Positions 1-11,699 of a stretch of 64,000 nucleotides of DNA are shown here, piece after piece; within the stretch, counting starts at the first letter, position 1; each line of letters begins with the position of its first letter. This stretch comes from Diaporthe sp. PMI_573 (lineage: Eukaryota > Ascomycota > Sordariomycetes > Diaporthales > Diaporthaceae). The DNA lies in contig JAJTUP010000069.1 of assembly GCA_021399435.1 (NCBI GenBank), positions 186,001 to 250,000 on the forward strand. The letters are read 5' to 3'. The notes under the pieces are model-generated. The model worked only from the letters and a program-made list of their open reading frames with translations. It was not told the DNA's origin and ran no database searches. Both the position numbers and the translations under genes were made by a program.

Positions 1-2229
1 AAAACTATATATAAATAAATACTAATAGTAAAGGTTAATAGAAGGGTAGAGAGATTAAAGGTCTAAATAGCGGTAAGATAAAACCAGCCGGGTAGACTAT
101 ATATACCAAAATATAGGTAAATTAACTATAATGGCTTCCGAGTAATTTACTTAAGGATTACGGCAGCAGTAAGCCTAGAGACATGCCTTTTTAAAAGAAG
201 TATAATTATAGCGCCCCGCCTCTATCTTAATAGGTAATATAGGTGGCCTGTACCCTATAAAGAGATATAATCCCTGTGATTTACTAAGAAAAGGGGCAAG
301 AATTAGTCTTATAATATACCTAGCCCTAATAGCAGACCTCTCTCCACCCGCCCTGCGGTAACTATTATGCCTAATGTAGAGGCCCTAATATAGATTGTCC
401 TTATATAAAAATTAACGATATAATTTAATAGCAACTAGATAAGAATCCTGGATTAATCTTATCTTACCTAAATATTATATAAAGCGCTCTAGTTTATAGA
501 CGGTATAATAGACTTTAGAAAACATTAAGGGAGGAATTAGCCTATTAATAATTAAAACACCCTCTACTAGGTTTATCTAACAGTTATGTCTGCTTAATCC
601 TGGCAGAAAATAACTTTATTATTAACAAGAATAAAATCTTAGAAGATATTTAAAAGGTTTTTAGCTTCTAGGCCATTAAGATAAGCTTTATAAAGAGGGG
701 TTATAAGGTTGTTGTTTCTGGCGGCAAGAAAGTAACATTAGTAATAATAGAGTAGTAAAGAAAGCTGTACTTTAAAAATTAAAGCCCTAGAAATTAATAT
801 AATACTCCCGCCCTGCTATATATAATATATTCTTAAATATAATTTAATTATATTATTTTTAAAGCTTTTTATAATTTGCAAGATAACTTAATTTAAATTT
901 CTAAACTTATATTATCCGGTATAAAATTAGTTTAACCTAGATATTTTAAATATCTAATTATAAATCCTCTATAATTATGTCAATAGATTAGTAGATAGTA
1001 GAAGTAGCACTTCTAATATTACTGCTTAGAAGGCTATTAAAGGGCAGGAGTTTAATTTTACTACTCTTTAATCTGCTTGAGTATCTTAAAAGCGTGTGGG
1101 TTGAGAGCGCTATAGTATCGAGAAGTAAGATATCTACGACAAGCTCTGATTAAATTTTCGCCTTCTTGTGAGAGGCTATTGTATTATATCTAGTATATAT
1201 AGCACCTAGGGTAAAGTAGGTTGTAATATATATAAAGTATACGGAATCCGGGAAAGTAGACTTAATATTCTACTTATTCTAGGGATTTTATGGTTTATAG
1301 TCGCCAGGACTTAAACTATAGCTCAAGGCATAAAACAAAAGAATAATGGGAGTAATTATTATAGCTGGTAAGGCTAGAATACAAGCAAAGTACTGCAGAG
1401 ATATAGGGCTAAAGATATGTAATATCATCAGGCCGACACAGCAAGAGCTACCTTAGTCCTAAATTAGCACAATCTTATGTCCTCTTATATTATAGTGCGG
1501 GATCAGGCTCAAATACAGACTATTAACATAGGTAATAGCTTATATATCGACAGGCGGCCTAGCATTACAGAGGCAGGAAACATGTTACTTATTTTTAATA
1601 ATTTCGAGATCTGTTAGGAAAACTTTCTCAATATTCATTTATTTTTAGAAACATCTAGAGAAGACCGACATATTAATATTAACAAAAGACTAATATCTAA
1701 ATATCGAGATAAAGCAATATTATAGAAATTTTAATCGTTATTTATTTAAATTCTTTAAGTTTATTGTTTATAGAGGAAAACAGTTGCACCCGCTTCTCTA
1801 TGCAGTCTGGCCCTTATATGCTAGCTTCCTGGATTCTAATATTATATATATATATATAGTGTTTCAATATAAATTTATAAAAGAGAGCTGATATTTGTTT
1901 TGTGTAGACTATATAGATTGTAGATTATCGCATTTCTCTTATACTTGGGAGACAGGAATAAAAACCTATTTATTAGTAACAGTTCTCTTATATTACTTTA
2001 TATCTAGCAACTTTAGCCTTTCTGTATTTCTCAGAAAGCTTTATTTACTCCCTTATAGAATGTCATTTATATAAGACAAATAGTAGAATTGGCCGCTTAT
2101 ATACCTACTATATATAGACCCTCCTAAACCTAGCAACTATATTTTATAGTAGCATTTCTCTCTAGACATTATTACTAGCGGTTTTAGATATAATAATTAG
2201 TAGTTTTGTGCTAAATAAGATTTAGAGAA
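1..2229. other. AT-rich degenerate DNA, no intact gene
   Basis: No open frame of useful length is present on either strand. Base composition is strongly AT-biased, with dense TAA/TAG triplets, as expected for RIP-mutated repeat DNA. The right-hand end runs into a recognisable pogo-like transposase tail, so part of this stretch is probably the body of the same decayed DNA transposon. I could not place a DDE catalytic segment or terminal inverted repeats. Confidence 0.55.
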
Positions 2230-2640
2230 AGCACTTAAATACAACAATGAGATGCCCAAGTCTAGGCGCGATATTATAAACTTGGCTGGCCTAGAAGCTA
2301 CGGCATTGAAATACCTAAAGTTTAGGAAGATAGGCCTTGTATTTAACGCCAAAGAAGCCGAGTTAAAAACTCACAAACGAGAGAATTTATAAGCTAGAAG
2401 CTCAAGTTAAGCGTATAAAGGCCAAGAAGCGCAAGGCTATACCTAATCCAAACCAGAAGTTTATAGCACCAGGCAATGTTTTAAGCGGCAATATTATAGC
2501 TGGGAATACTCTTAACTAAGAGATTAAGGTTCTAGAAGAAGAACCTGGTAAGGAGATTAAAGTTATGCAGGATAGTAAAGAGAAAATAAAGGAGAGATTA
2601 TAGATAACAAACTACCTCCGGCAGTCTAAACTCGGTCTAG
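2230..2640 (+). pseudogene. Relic of a pogo/Fot1-like (DDE) transposase C-terminus
   Basis: One plus-strand frame around 2375-2470 reads a charged stretch containing LEAQVKRIKAKKRKAIPNPN. This resembles the Lys/Arg-rich coiled segment followed by a PNPN-type motif near the C-terminus of fungal pogo/Fot1-family transposases. The frame continues with an acidic tail (KVLEEEPGKEIKVMQDSKEK) and is interrupted by TAA/TAG codons. The catalytic core was not identified upstream, so the family call rests on the tail alone. Confidence 0.35.
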
Positions 2641-4980
2641 AAAGTAGTTAAAAGCACCATCACAATACATTAATTAAAGAGCAGAATCAGGGCTTTAATT
2701 TAACATATATATTGTTTATCAAAGGCGGCAGTCCTGCAAAAATGCCATCAAAGCAGTCAGCTTGCATATCTTATTAGTAACCAAGACTAATATTTATATT
2801 ATCATCTAATATATTGCTACCAGCTACCCCTGCAGCCTTGTCACTAGAGTAACTATTTCCCATAATATCTTAGCCTGTCTCTTCTACTGTCGGCAGATCT
2901 AGCAAGGTGCTACTTCTATTTAATCCAGAAGTAGTAAATAAGCGTAACAGGTTTAGCAGATCTTCCATATCTAACTTACTACCTAATACAGCAGCCCTGC
3001 CTACCTCATCATACCTTATAGAGTCAAATTAGCCCTCATCTATATCTGCGCCTGTACTGTCGTTGATATTAGATTGCCGCAAATATAGCAGGCATCTCTT
3101 GCGCGGCTACCTATATCCCCGGTCCTCCTCTTCCTCCACCATAGCTAATATATTCTAATACCACACCTTGGCAATTTCACCATCTTCAGAACTTCCCCTT
3201 AAAGTACGGCGCTGTATAGTCCTCTTGTACCAATTATCGTTGTTGTTATCTCCGTCTAAGTCATCTATATCTACCTGCTGGAAACGTAATCTCTTCCTCT
3301 TCAAGCTTACACTTATGCTCCTAGACCCTCCGCCGCTATAGGCTTCCTCAAGCTAAGCTCCTAACAACTACTATATGTTCACTATAAATAACTCCTCCTA
3401 ACCCTCTAAATCTAAGTTTAACTATAGTCTTGCAACTCTTCTCCACATAGCTAAACTTATAAAAGGTTTAAAAAGCATTAATATAGCCTAAGCAAACTTG
3501 GCAAATAAATACTTCTCTAGTTTGCCTTACAATAAATGAGAGTTAACAGACTTATTGTGCCATATTGTAGCAAACTCGCGGTCTTTAACTTTAATGGCAA
3601 AGAGTACATATACAACATAGCGTCTTCTTTTAAACACCAAGACAAATTTATGGCTGTCCCATATATAATGTAGGTTATAGCGTATATTTAATCTATTGCT
3701 GGTATAATAGATAGAGTAGCTTTTTAGCCCAGAGTTACACATATAGTACTATATGCCGTTCTACTTAAACTATTTTTCTTTAGCTGCCAGTATATAATAA
3801 CCCCTCTATAAGCTATAGGATATACCAGAAATGGCATACTACTTGACTTTGTCGGCCTTAGTTCTTCTGCCAAGAAAGGGTAGTGGCATTATAAGAGAGT
3901 CGGAAAGAGCGCTTAGTTAGATTATCGCGGCCACGCCAATATTTAAGGCCGGTTTAGCATCAATATAAGCAGTTATTAACAGTCTATCCAAAGATTTATT
4001 ATCAAAAGGGGGGAGACGCTACTTTACAGCCTTAAAGATATTATATAGAAACTACTAGTCTTAGAAACTCGGTACAATCAGCCAGGTATTATCATCACAG
4101 TAGCACACACTGCCACTTAGAGGTTATAGTTAAGCATTAGCTAAAGATTCATTACTGTTAGACTCAGTAGGTAGAGAAGTTAAGGTTGACATTAAATCTA
4201 ATGTATTTAGAAAGAACTAGTACTTATCACTAGTAAGCAGCTCATTATAACCAAGAGTAACTTGCTGCTAACTATTATAGTTACACAATAGATAACCATC
4301 AAAAACATTACTAGCAATAACCTGGCAGGCTAGCCATACAATCCCATAGTAAACTCCGTGCTTAGTAGACGCGGCTATAGTATTAAGCTTCGGCAGATAG
4401 AAGAGGATATTATAAGGGCTTGTATATTAGGGGTAGAGGAAAGAGATTAAGCTAGGAGGGTTAATAATTATATTTACTAGATCCACTACTCTTAAAATAA
4501 CAAGATATAAAGCTATATAGTATAGATAGACAAGATATAGAGTTGACAAAACAATATAAAGTAGATAATGTTGTAGGAAATAAAGCTAGTACTTAATTAA
4601 CATTATATTGGCGGATCTTTTAGTAGACCAGCAGCCAGCCTAGCGGCTCCCTGTCCCCACAGTTCCTATAGCCCATCCCCCCTACCCCCTAGGCTTTACC
4701 TACTGTTATCGCCGTCAAGGCCTATAGCCTACAGAGTTAAATAGACCACCAGACCTCTACTTCATTATAGGCCAATAAAATTCCTTAAAGTAACAATCTT
4801 AGAGAAATAAAGTTATATATCTACTACTACTTAATTTTATATTCATAAATTCAGACCTCGCCAGATAAACCAAGACCTAGAATACAAGTGCCGATACTAT
4901 AGCTAGTAGTCCTTAAGCAGTATTGGTACAAGATTACATACAGAGAGGCAAGCCGGAAAAAAAGCTGCTATTATTACAAA
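2641..4980. other. Degenerate repeat DNA, no confident gene
   Basis: This is AT-rich sequence with scattered short frames. The longest, 3527-3742 on the minus strand (71 aa), matches nothing I recognise. It may be the downstream part of the decayed coding region that starts at 5585 on the same strand. Confidence 0.4.
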
Positions 4981-4989
4981 AGTCTAAGC

Positions 4990-5585
4990 TAGCCGTTCTA
5001 GTACTATATCTCTAACATCCCCTCGAGAATATTTACCTAAACAGTAGCCAGCCATATATATACTGCCTTAGCCGCCCGGTCCGCCTATTTACCGATCTAT
5101 TCTTCGACCTACTCTTCTATATAGTCTCGCATCTTATCTTTCAGATCCCCTCAAAGGCTATCTATATCTATATACAAATATATTCTTAACTTATCAACCT
5201 CTAACTATATCTTATCCCCAACCTTATCATCTAGGCAGTCGTCTACATTCCAAATCTCCTGTCCAAGCTCCTTAACAAGACATACAGCATCGTCTCGCTC
5301 CTTCTCTACCCAGGCTAATTAATATTCTAATCGGTCTATCCGTTGTTAGGTATACAACAGCTCACCTGCAACTATTTTACGGCAAAGCTGCTCGACAGAT
5401 ATCTCAAGATTCAATCTAAGCTCTATAGCACCAGCGGCATTAGAGCCTATGCCCAAGTCCAAGTTTAAGCTAGACCGGCGCTTCCTCTTAGGTGCATTCC
5501 AGTCCAGCGGTACCATCAGTGGCGGCGAGTCAATCGTGTCGTACGGGGGAGGGTTTCGGGGGAGGGCTCGTTTAGACTTAAACAT
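4990..5585 (-). pseudogene. RIP-degraded coding relic with coiled-coil character
   Basis: Starting at an ATG at 5585 (minus), one frame reads a basic, Pro-rich N-terminus (residues about 1-40, with an RKRR-like cluster). It then runs in frame through several TAA, TAG and TGA codons for about 195 codons. Between those stops it is rich in Glu, Lys, Asp and Leu, for example WVEKERDDAVCLVKELGQEI, which suggests a coiled coil. Stops at expected Gln/Arg codons in an otherwise coherent frame indicate C-to-T decay of a former gene, probably from a transposon. The original family is not recognised. Confidence 0.4.
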
Positions 5586-6835
5586 ACTTCGTAGCAGGCG
5601 TTAGCTTGCCTTAGATGTCATCACGTCTGATAACCCGGAAGCTTGTATGGCGGCGGCCCTCGAAGAGAGTACAAAGGTCTCCAGATACAGGGTTTAGTTA
5701 TAGCTCCCGCCTCGTAGCAGTAGCACAGAACATATCCAGACAGGTCGGCGGCAGGGCAGAGTCCTGTTATATATACACGGTAAAGGTGCGCTAAAGGACG
5801 AGGAGCTTCGCAGCGTCAAGAACGCGGCCGTAGCTAGGGATTTAGGCAGCCAGCGGCCAGTCGGGAACAGTAAGGCCTGCAGCAGAGAGCAACTCGACTC
5901 GCAGTAATCTCAACCAACAGCTTGGCACGGCCCCGGCACATCTAGTTAATCCAGAGCTCCCGCCATTATATAAGCACACTACTGTCGACTCCTACTTGCA
6001 GCTTGTCTAAGTCCTTCTTACCCTACCAAAATAGACAATAGAATAGTCAGATATATATATGCTAAAGGGCTGTAATAATATCTTTCTTATCTAGAAGGGG
6101 AAATTTAGATTTTAACACCAAGCAGCCTGCTTAAGTTAAACTTTATTATCCTCTAGTCTAAGTACCTATTTTAACTAATCCTGGCTAGCTTATTATATAT
6201 TTTGTCTAATTTTTTAAATATATCTTAAACTTTACTGCTAAGACTATCTCTAACCTTTTAGCAGCAGACTTAATTATATTTTTAATTATAGATTTATTAA
6301 ATACTGGCTTTTAAATATCTATAAATTATAAATATAGTATACTATTAACTTTTAATAATATATATATATACTTTAGTTTTATATATAATAGTGCTAACTA
6401 ATGTAAATTAGTAATGTTGCTATTAGTTAGGCATAGTAACAAGTAATTACTTAAAGGGTAACCAAAAGGCTTGTAAATAGCTTTATTTAGTAGTAGTGTT
6501 ATATAGTACTTCTGGCTAACCTTAGTAGGTGCCGAAGCCCCTATCTAAGTATTGGCCAGAAGCACTAACTAATCTAGCTAACTAATCTATTATATATAAA
6601 CCCTTTGGCCAATTAGGGTAGCTGTTAGGGTAACCTAGCAGGCAACTAATTAACCAGGGTCTGCCAGCTAGCATTAGTTTATTACAGACTAACTATTATC
6701 TTATCGCTGCCCCTTAGTAGGGTCAGCGCTAGCCTAATCTATAGACCCTGTACCCCTAAATTCCAGTAATGTTTAATTAGTACTATTACGCTATAAAATC
6801 TATACTAACTGTTTTCTACTTTTGTACCAATGCTT
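5586..6835. other. Repeat-derived DNA, possible decayed LTR
   Basis: Composition is less extreme than in the flanks from 5600 to 6000, but no frame is coherent. The segment from about 6400 to 6800 lies directly downstream (minus orientation) of Copia RNase H remains and contains several inverted-repeat-like GC patches. It is where that element's 3' LTR should lie, but no second copy is visible to define the ends. Confidence 0.3.
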
Positions 6836-6839
6836 CTAA

Positions 6840-7520
6840 TTTCTCCAAAAATTATATTTTTCTCTATATTATATATATCTAGTTACATACCTTATTATAT
6901 ACTCCTCTTTATATAGCCTTCTACCCGTATAATAAACTTATTAGTATTAATAAGGTATTCTAAAGCCTTATTTGGCAATGCCTTTATTATAGTATCCGCA
7001 GAATTATTGTCGCTATTTATCCATTATATTTTGTTAATTTCCCATTACTTGTATGCTTGATAAAGAGACATAATATCTATTATAAGCCTCTTTTCCTTAG
7101 TAGTTCCCAGCTTTACCAAATACTTATAAAGCAAGTAGAAATTTATATAGATTACCAGAGATATTCTTAAAATATCTAATTAGTCTGTAATTAGCTTTAA
7201 AATCGCTAAAAGTATAATTTCTATATTAAAGCTGGTAGCTATTTTATAGATCTCAAAAGCCAAAATGCTTTAAATAACCCTCTTATACTTTCTAGAAAAC
7301 TAATATATAATATTTCCTCTTAACTTATACTATAATACTGTGCCTTTAGCCTCTTTATTAACAAAAACTATTATAAAGCTAATTTAAGAACTAAGATCTT
7401 AATTATTAGCAAACAAAATATTTATAAAAACTATTAATCTAGCAGTCTTTAAATTAATAGGGACATTCTATAGACTATAAAAAGAATTTCTTATCTACTA
7501 TTTTAAGTATTTATTTAGCT
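6840..7520 (-). pseudogene. Ty1/Copia RNase H fragment, RIP-degraded
   Basis: On the minus strand around 7060-6900 a frame reads an AYK--EI--I-WI-S-DN-AD-IIKALPNKALEYL pattern. This matches the Copia RNase H C-terminus, where a conserved Trp-Ile...Asn-Asp/Asn-Pro-Ala-Asp segment precedes a Lys-rich helix. A similar segment occurs in the better-preserved Copia element at 45060-45185. Stop codons interrupt the frame and the rest of pol is missing or cut by the LTR-like repeat starting at 7524. Confidence 0.55.
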
Positions 7521-7523
7521 TTC

Positions 7524-8032
7524 TGAAGGTTAGTGGATCGAATGGTAGTCAGGTAGCAGTAGGGTGCCTGGAGGCTTCTTTGGAATCTTGAGAATGGTTT
7601 GGACAACTTTGCATTGAATTTAAGTGGGCTTCTGTCAGCCCTCCTCACAGTCCCTCCGACATCGTCTCACCCTTGGGCACACTGCGGTTGGCTCTGGTGC
7701 GCAGATAGGGAGGCCGGAAAATTCGGCCCTCAGACCCACTATCTTTGGCTTTAAATAGCCAGCCAACCCTAACCCTGACAGTAACCAAACTAAATACAGA
7801 TAAACTTTAGAAATCAGGCTATCTAATAAACTAAGTTACATGCTTTTTGGGTAAGACATAAGGGTAATGCAGAGGTACGAAGTTAGGGTCTTAAAACAGC
7901 CCAAAAAATCGACTTACGGCCACCAAACTTATCTGCCGGCGTGCATGCCCTATAGGCACTTAGACAAAATCCAGTGCCAAGTCTAGGGTAACTCTCTGCG
8001 TGCAGCGCCCATACAAGTGTTTCCGTTTAACA
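7524..8032 (-). repeat. Solo-LTR-like repeat, family C, copy 1
   Basis: This roughly 509-bp block is closely related to the block at 25482-25997 and to an inverted, more degraded copy at about 58755-59248. On the minus strand it begins TGTTAAACGG and ends CTAACCTTCA, giving the TG...CA termini of an LTR. Flanking 5-bp sequences (CTTTC and AATTA) do not match, so there is no target duplication. No internal retroelement domain is attached. Confidence 0.7.
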
Positions 8033-9060
8033 AATTATAATAGTTTTACTAATAATAATAAAACCTTTTATATTAATTAATACTATTATAATAACTATTA
8101 GTAAAGTTATAGTAAATATAGCTATAAGGGATATAGTTATAATAGCTTCTTTTAAGGTAACTTCTACTAATAATTTAATTATAACTCTTATAATAAAATA
8201 GTAGAAGAGAAAAATTAAGTTTATTTTTCTAATAAGCGATTAAAGCAATAAGATATATAAGGCTTTTTATAACTTTTTAAAAATAGTAACACCCTTAAAT
8301 CCTTATATCTAACAATAATAAGTTAATACTTTTTAATCTTTTTTAAGTATTAAATTTTTAAAATTATTACTTTTTAAAAAGATTTTCTTTAAATAAAAGG
8401 CTTAAGCCTTAATAAATTATATAATATAATTTAATATCCCTTTAAGTTTTAAAATATTAAAATAATTTAAAAAAGCTATATTTATAATATAAGGTTTTTA
8501 AAGAATTTAAAGGTACTCTTAAATAAGGATAATTTTAAATAAAGTATAAAGTTTTCTTTTTATTTTAAAATAAAACTATAATTTAAAATATAAATAATAT
8601 AAAAGTTATATTATAAAACTCTTTATAAAATAATTTAAGTATAAGTTTTATAAAATAATTAATTTTAAGTAATTTTTAGTATTAAACATTATATAAAGAA
8701 ATTTTTAAATATTATTTTTTAGTTTTAAGATTAAAAAGAATTGTAATAATATTTTTTATAACTTTTTAATTATAATTTTAGTTAAAATATAAGTAAGTTA
8801 AAAGTAGGTAATTTATAAGGTAATTAGTAGTATAAGTAAGAAGTATTATATAATTAGTTAATTTAAAAAACCTAATTAGTTATAATAGGTTAGGATAGTT
8901 CTAATTAGGTAAGCGGTTTTAATAATATAGTTCTTAATAAGAGTTATTTAAAACATTTAAGCTTATAACCTTTAAGAATTTAAATATAAATAAGTTTAAA
9001 TTTAAACTACTAATTAATAGGCTTTTCTCCCTTATATTTATATATAAAAGTTCTTTTATT
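8033..9060. other. Extremely AT-rich gene-free block
   Basis: Nearly pure A/T sequence with long runs of TAA, TTA and AAA triplets and no open frame. It separates the retroelement relics from the island that begins near 9.1-9.3 kb. It is consistent with very heavy RIP, but no parent element can be recognised. Confidence 0.6.
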
Positions 9061-9079
9061 TAGTAGTAGATGTTTTTAT

Positions 9080-9265
9080 CTAATAAAGCCCTTTATCCAC
9101 ATACCGTTTTAGGTAATTATATACTGTAAACAATATCTCCTTATTCGCCGGAAGCGTATTTTTACACAGCAAGACACAATGAGAATTTATTCCACTACAA
9201 TTAATACCAAGGGCTGGTACCACTTCCACGGCATCATCCAGCAAGTTCAGTGATAACATAAACAA
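9080..9265 (-). pseudogene. Short gene fragment, possibly homocysteine S-methyltransferase-like
   Basis: A 61-codon minus-strand frame reads VVPALGINCSGINSHCVLL. The 'ALGINC' segment recalls the A-x-GxNC zinc-ligand motif of homocysteine S-methyltransferases. Length and composition indicate only a fragment. It lies at the edge of the AT-rich block, where a gene may have been cut by repeat insertion or decay. The assignment rests on one short motif and could be chance. Confidence 0.25.
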
Positions 9266-9291
9266 GGTCCTTAATGGAATTCTAAGGAACT

Positions 9292-9973
9292 AGTCAACCA
9301 GATTTCTGAAGAAGGAAAAGAAAAAGCTCATATTAATTGTACTCACTAATGGGATATGGGCTAAAGTCCGGAAGAAGAGCATTATCACCAGTGGAATCAC
9401 CAATGTGGTGGAGACAGCACAGAACAGAGGGTCCCTAAGAAAGCAGCTCGGACAGCGAGGACTAAGCATTCAATTCGTAAGATTTGGCAACAACCCAGAA
9501 GCCATGGCCGAATTGGATTACATGGACAATCTCGCAGGAGATGACGGCAAGCCCTTACCGTAAGCTACGCCCTTAAGTCACCCCCGGTTGCGCTGCTTTT
9601 GTCCACCCCTGCAACTAATTACTGATTAATCATTCATAGGGATATTATCGACCACAAGCCAGCCAATAGCAACATTTCCAAAATGATCCTGGGAAGTCTC
9701 GACTCAAGATACGACGAGGACACCCAAACTGTGACCGGATCTACCGATGATGACCATCAGACCGTCACGACCCTCACCGAGACGGACGAGCGTCCCGAGC
9801 AGGGCGAACTTTCTTGGGAGCCATCTACCAGTGGCTCCACTTCACATAGTACGTCGAGACGGATAAGCCAAACCGGGAGGTCTGTCGCAGGATCAGGAGC
9901 GGGATTCGACCGGCCGAGGCAGGCTCATACCATACAAGTTGGGCACTTGTCAAGATCACACCAGCCTCATTGA
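9292..9973 (+). pseudogene. 3' fragment of a von Willebrand factor A-domain gene
   Basis: The fragment has two coding segments, up to 9559 and 9640-9973, joined by an 80-bp GT-AG intron (9560-9639) that keeps the frame (KPLP/DIIDHK). Segment one reads KKLILIVLTNGIWAKVRKK, a vWA beta-strand followed by a T-N/D-G motif, and then LSIQFVRFGNNPEAMAELD. After the intron comes ANSNISKMILGSLDSRYDED and a Ser/Thr/Asp-rich tail ending at a TGA. This matches the C-terminal half of fungal vWA proteins of the type with SIQFVQFG and a terminal KMLLG segment. An in-frame stop near 9292 and the AT-rich DNA beyond it mean the MIDAS-bearing N-terminal half is gone. It is not expected to be functional. Confidence 0.65.
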
Positions 9974-11160
9974 TTTTGGATATCTAGCCAGACAATGACT
10001 GAGTTGTTGGCCTGCGAAATGGCGTACAAGCTGTTGCAATACCAAAAAAAAACCCTCGCTACGGTCTCATCCATTTTTGGCACTGCCCTGACCTCAGCTG
10101 TGACATCAGCACGAGCTCAATCACGATGAGTTGCTGTCATCCGGTCCCACCTCGGTCAGCGCAACATTATCCACGAGATATACCTACGGTGACACAAATA
10201 GCGGTGCAGAATCCAAGCCTTGGTCTCACCGATGTTCAGTCGGGAGCTGCTGGGTCATCTCAGCTCGTACTGAACTTGGGGTCCCGACATCGACTCTATC
10301 GTGGTCATCATAAGTCCTTGTGACCTACAACCAAGAAGAAGGAGATCTACCTAGACCATGACTGCGGTTACGCGGCGAAATTGCTATGAGTTTTGGAAAT
10401 CGCCATGCTTCAGGAAATCTGGTAGTCGATGTTTATAAAGGTGTATTCTTGTCCTTGCGGCTGTTGACTACGAGCTGGTGGATAAAGGCTAATAGAGAAC
10501 AGCAGCTATTAGACTTGACCATTTGACAGATATGATTTTGGTCCCCAAGGCTGTGAAGCTGGCGGGGTAGACACAGCGGAGTTAGGGTTATTGTTGGTAC
10601 GGCCCTGATGCCGTAGGTCAGGGGATCTTTGCACGTGCAAATAGGGGCGAGCAAAGGGAACCACCGTACTATTCTGGGTACGGGTTCGATTCTTGCTACG
10701 GAAGGAAGAAAGAAGCTATTGCCAAGAGGGCCGAAGGGCCCTACTTATATAGTGCCCATATGGCTGACTAATACCCATTCCACAGTTATGATCCCAACTT
10801 GTTCGACGCGTATTCCGTAATGAAACGGTCAACCGAGTGTCTGCCGCCTTGATTCTTGTTGCGTTGAGGTAACCCTGCATGTAGAGGATCTGTGCATAGG
10901 TTCAGAGTGCTAGCCAAGCACCTGGTCATGCTAGCAATTGACTAAGTTGCAATACGGCCACAGAATGACAATATTTGATATTATTGACTAGGCATCCGTG
11001 AGGCACGCGTATAAAGCCGGTCCTTTGTGTTTCAAGAGTTCCAGATTGCATTTCAAGAGGCTGCAATGAGTTAGTCAGCCGTACTCATAAGAATTGACTG
11101 CGAAATCAGCTCACCATGATCTGCGGCTTCATAATAGACGTCGGAACGTACTTCATGGCT
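9974..11160. other. Intergenic DNA, no confident gene
   Basis: Composition is balanced but no frame is convincing. A short segment at 10870-10932 is repeated at 14023-14095 (annotated separately). A frame near 10700-10850 reading SYDPNLFDAYSVMKRSTECL might be the remains of a small gene, but I do not recognise it. Confidence 0.4.
10877..10932. repeat. Dispersed ~57-bp repeat, copy 1
   Basis: The sequence from TGCATGTAGAGGATCTG to CACCTGGTCATGCTAG is about 88 percent identical by eye to 14030-14090. Both copies lie inside the putative RiPP locus: this one about 230 bp beyond the stop of the precursor gene, the other about 180 bp beyond the stop of the first UstYa-like gene. It may be a duplicated 3' flank or the debris of a small repeat. 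Confidence 0.6.
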
Positions 11161-11487
11161 TCAAGCAGTCTTTTCAACCCCACGACGCTCTTTAATGACA
11201 TCCGCCCAAGACACAACTCCGTCAGGCTCGACAGCATCATCACGCTTGATAACGTCTGCCCAAGAAACAACACCATCAGGTTCAACGGCATCACCATCAC
11301 GCTTGATGACATCTGCCCACGCCACAACCCCGTCTGGCTCCACAGCGTCAACATCGCGCTTGATGACATCCGCCCAAGAGACGACACCATCGGGCTCGAC
11401 AGCCTCAGTGCTGCCGTCGCGCCTCGAAAGAGGAGCAGCCAGCACTGAGCTGAACAGAGTGAAAGCGAGGTACTGAATGATCTTCAT
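11161..11487 (-). CDS. Putative RiPP precursor with four Kex2-bounded repeats (ustiloxin/dikaritin-like)
   Basis: This is a secreted repeat precursor of 108 aa from the second ATG (113 aa from the upstream ATG at 11502). I prefer the second because MKIIQYLAFTLFSSVLA is a clean signal peptide with likely cleavage after VLA. After an SRR processing site come four repeats, at residues 24-44, 45-63, 64-82 and 83-101. Each contains AVEPDGVVSWADVI followed by KR (repeats 1-3) or KERR (repeat 4). Only the short acidic linker (D-x-D) and one Ser/Ala position before Trp vary, and repeat 2 has Ala. Signal peptide plus tandem repeats separated by KR is the layout of fungal kexin-processed RiPP precursors such as UstA and PhomA. 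The surrounding UstYa-like genes fit that role. The repeat has Trp but no Tyr, unlike the Tyr-containing ustiloxin and phomopsin cores. Where the core begins cannot be fixed from sequence. A kexin-processed pheromone or other secreted repeat peptide is the main alternative. Confidence 0.8.
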   Translation of the reverse strand: MKIIQYLAFTLFSSVLAAPLSRRDGSTEAVEPDGVVSWADVIKRDVDAVEPDGVVAWADVIKRDGDAVEPDGVVSWADVIKRDDAVEPDGVVSWADVIKERRGVEKTA

Positions 11488-11647
11488 TGTGATTGTAAAC
11501 ACCGATACGTGAGGTAGATACTGGAATCAAGGTGTCAAGGATTTGAGAAAGAAAAGGAGAGATCCGAACTGTGACCGAAATCTTCGAGTAACAAACAGGA
11601 GGACTTGCACGTTACACTTCGTTTCGGTAGGCAGCTCAGCTGGCCAA

Positions 11648-11653
11648 TATATA
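11648..11653 (-). promoter_or_regulatory. TATA-like element upstream of the precursor gene
   Basis: On the minus strand a TTTTTTATATATTGG tract lies about 160 bp upstream of the preferred precursor ATG, with an inverted CCAAT/ATTGG element next to it. Position and composition suit a core promoter, but nothing in the sequence alone proves use. Confidence 0.3.
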
Positions 11654-11699
11654 AAAAAGCGCCGGGATATTCACTACAGCGCTCATGAACATCGAATGA

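Noticed and set aside
11106..11476. Long frames on both strands overlapping the precursor
   Set aside because: They arise because the 57-bp repeat unit has a length divisible by three and is stop-free in several frames. Only the minus-strand frame with signal peptide and KR sites makes biological sense.
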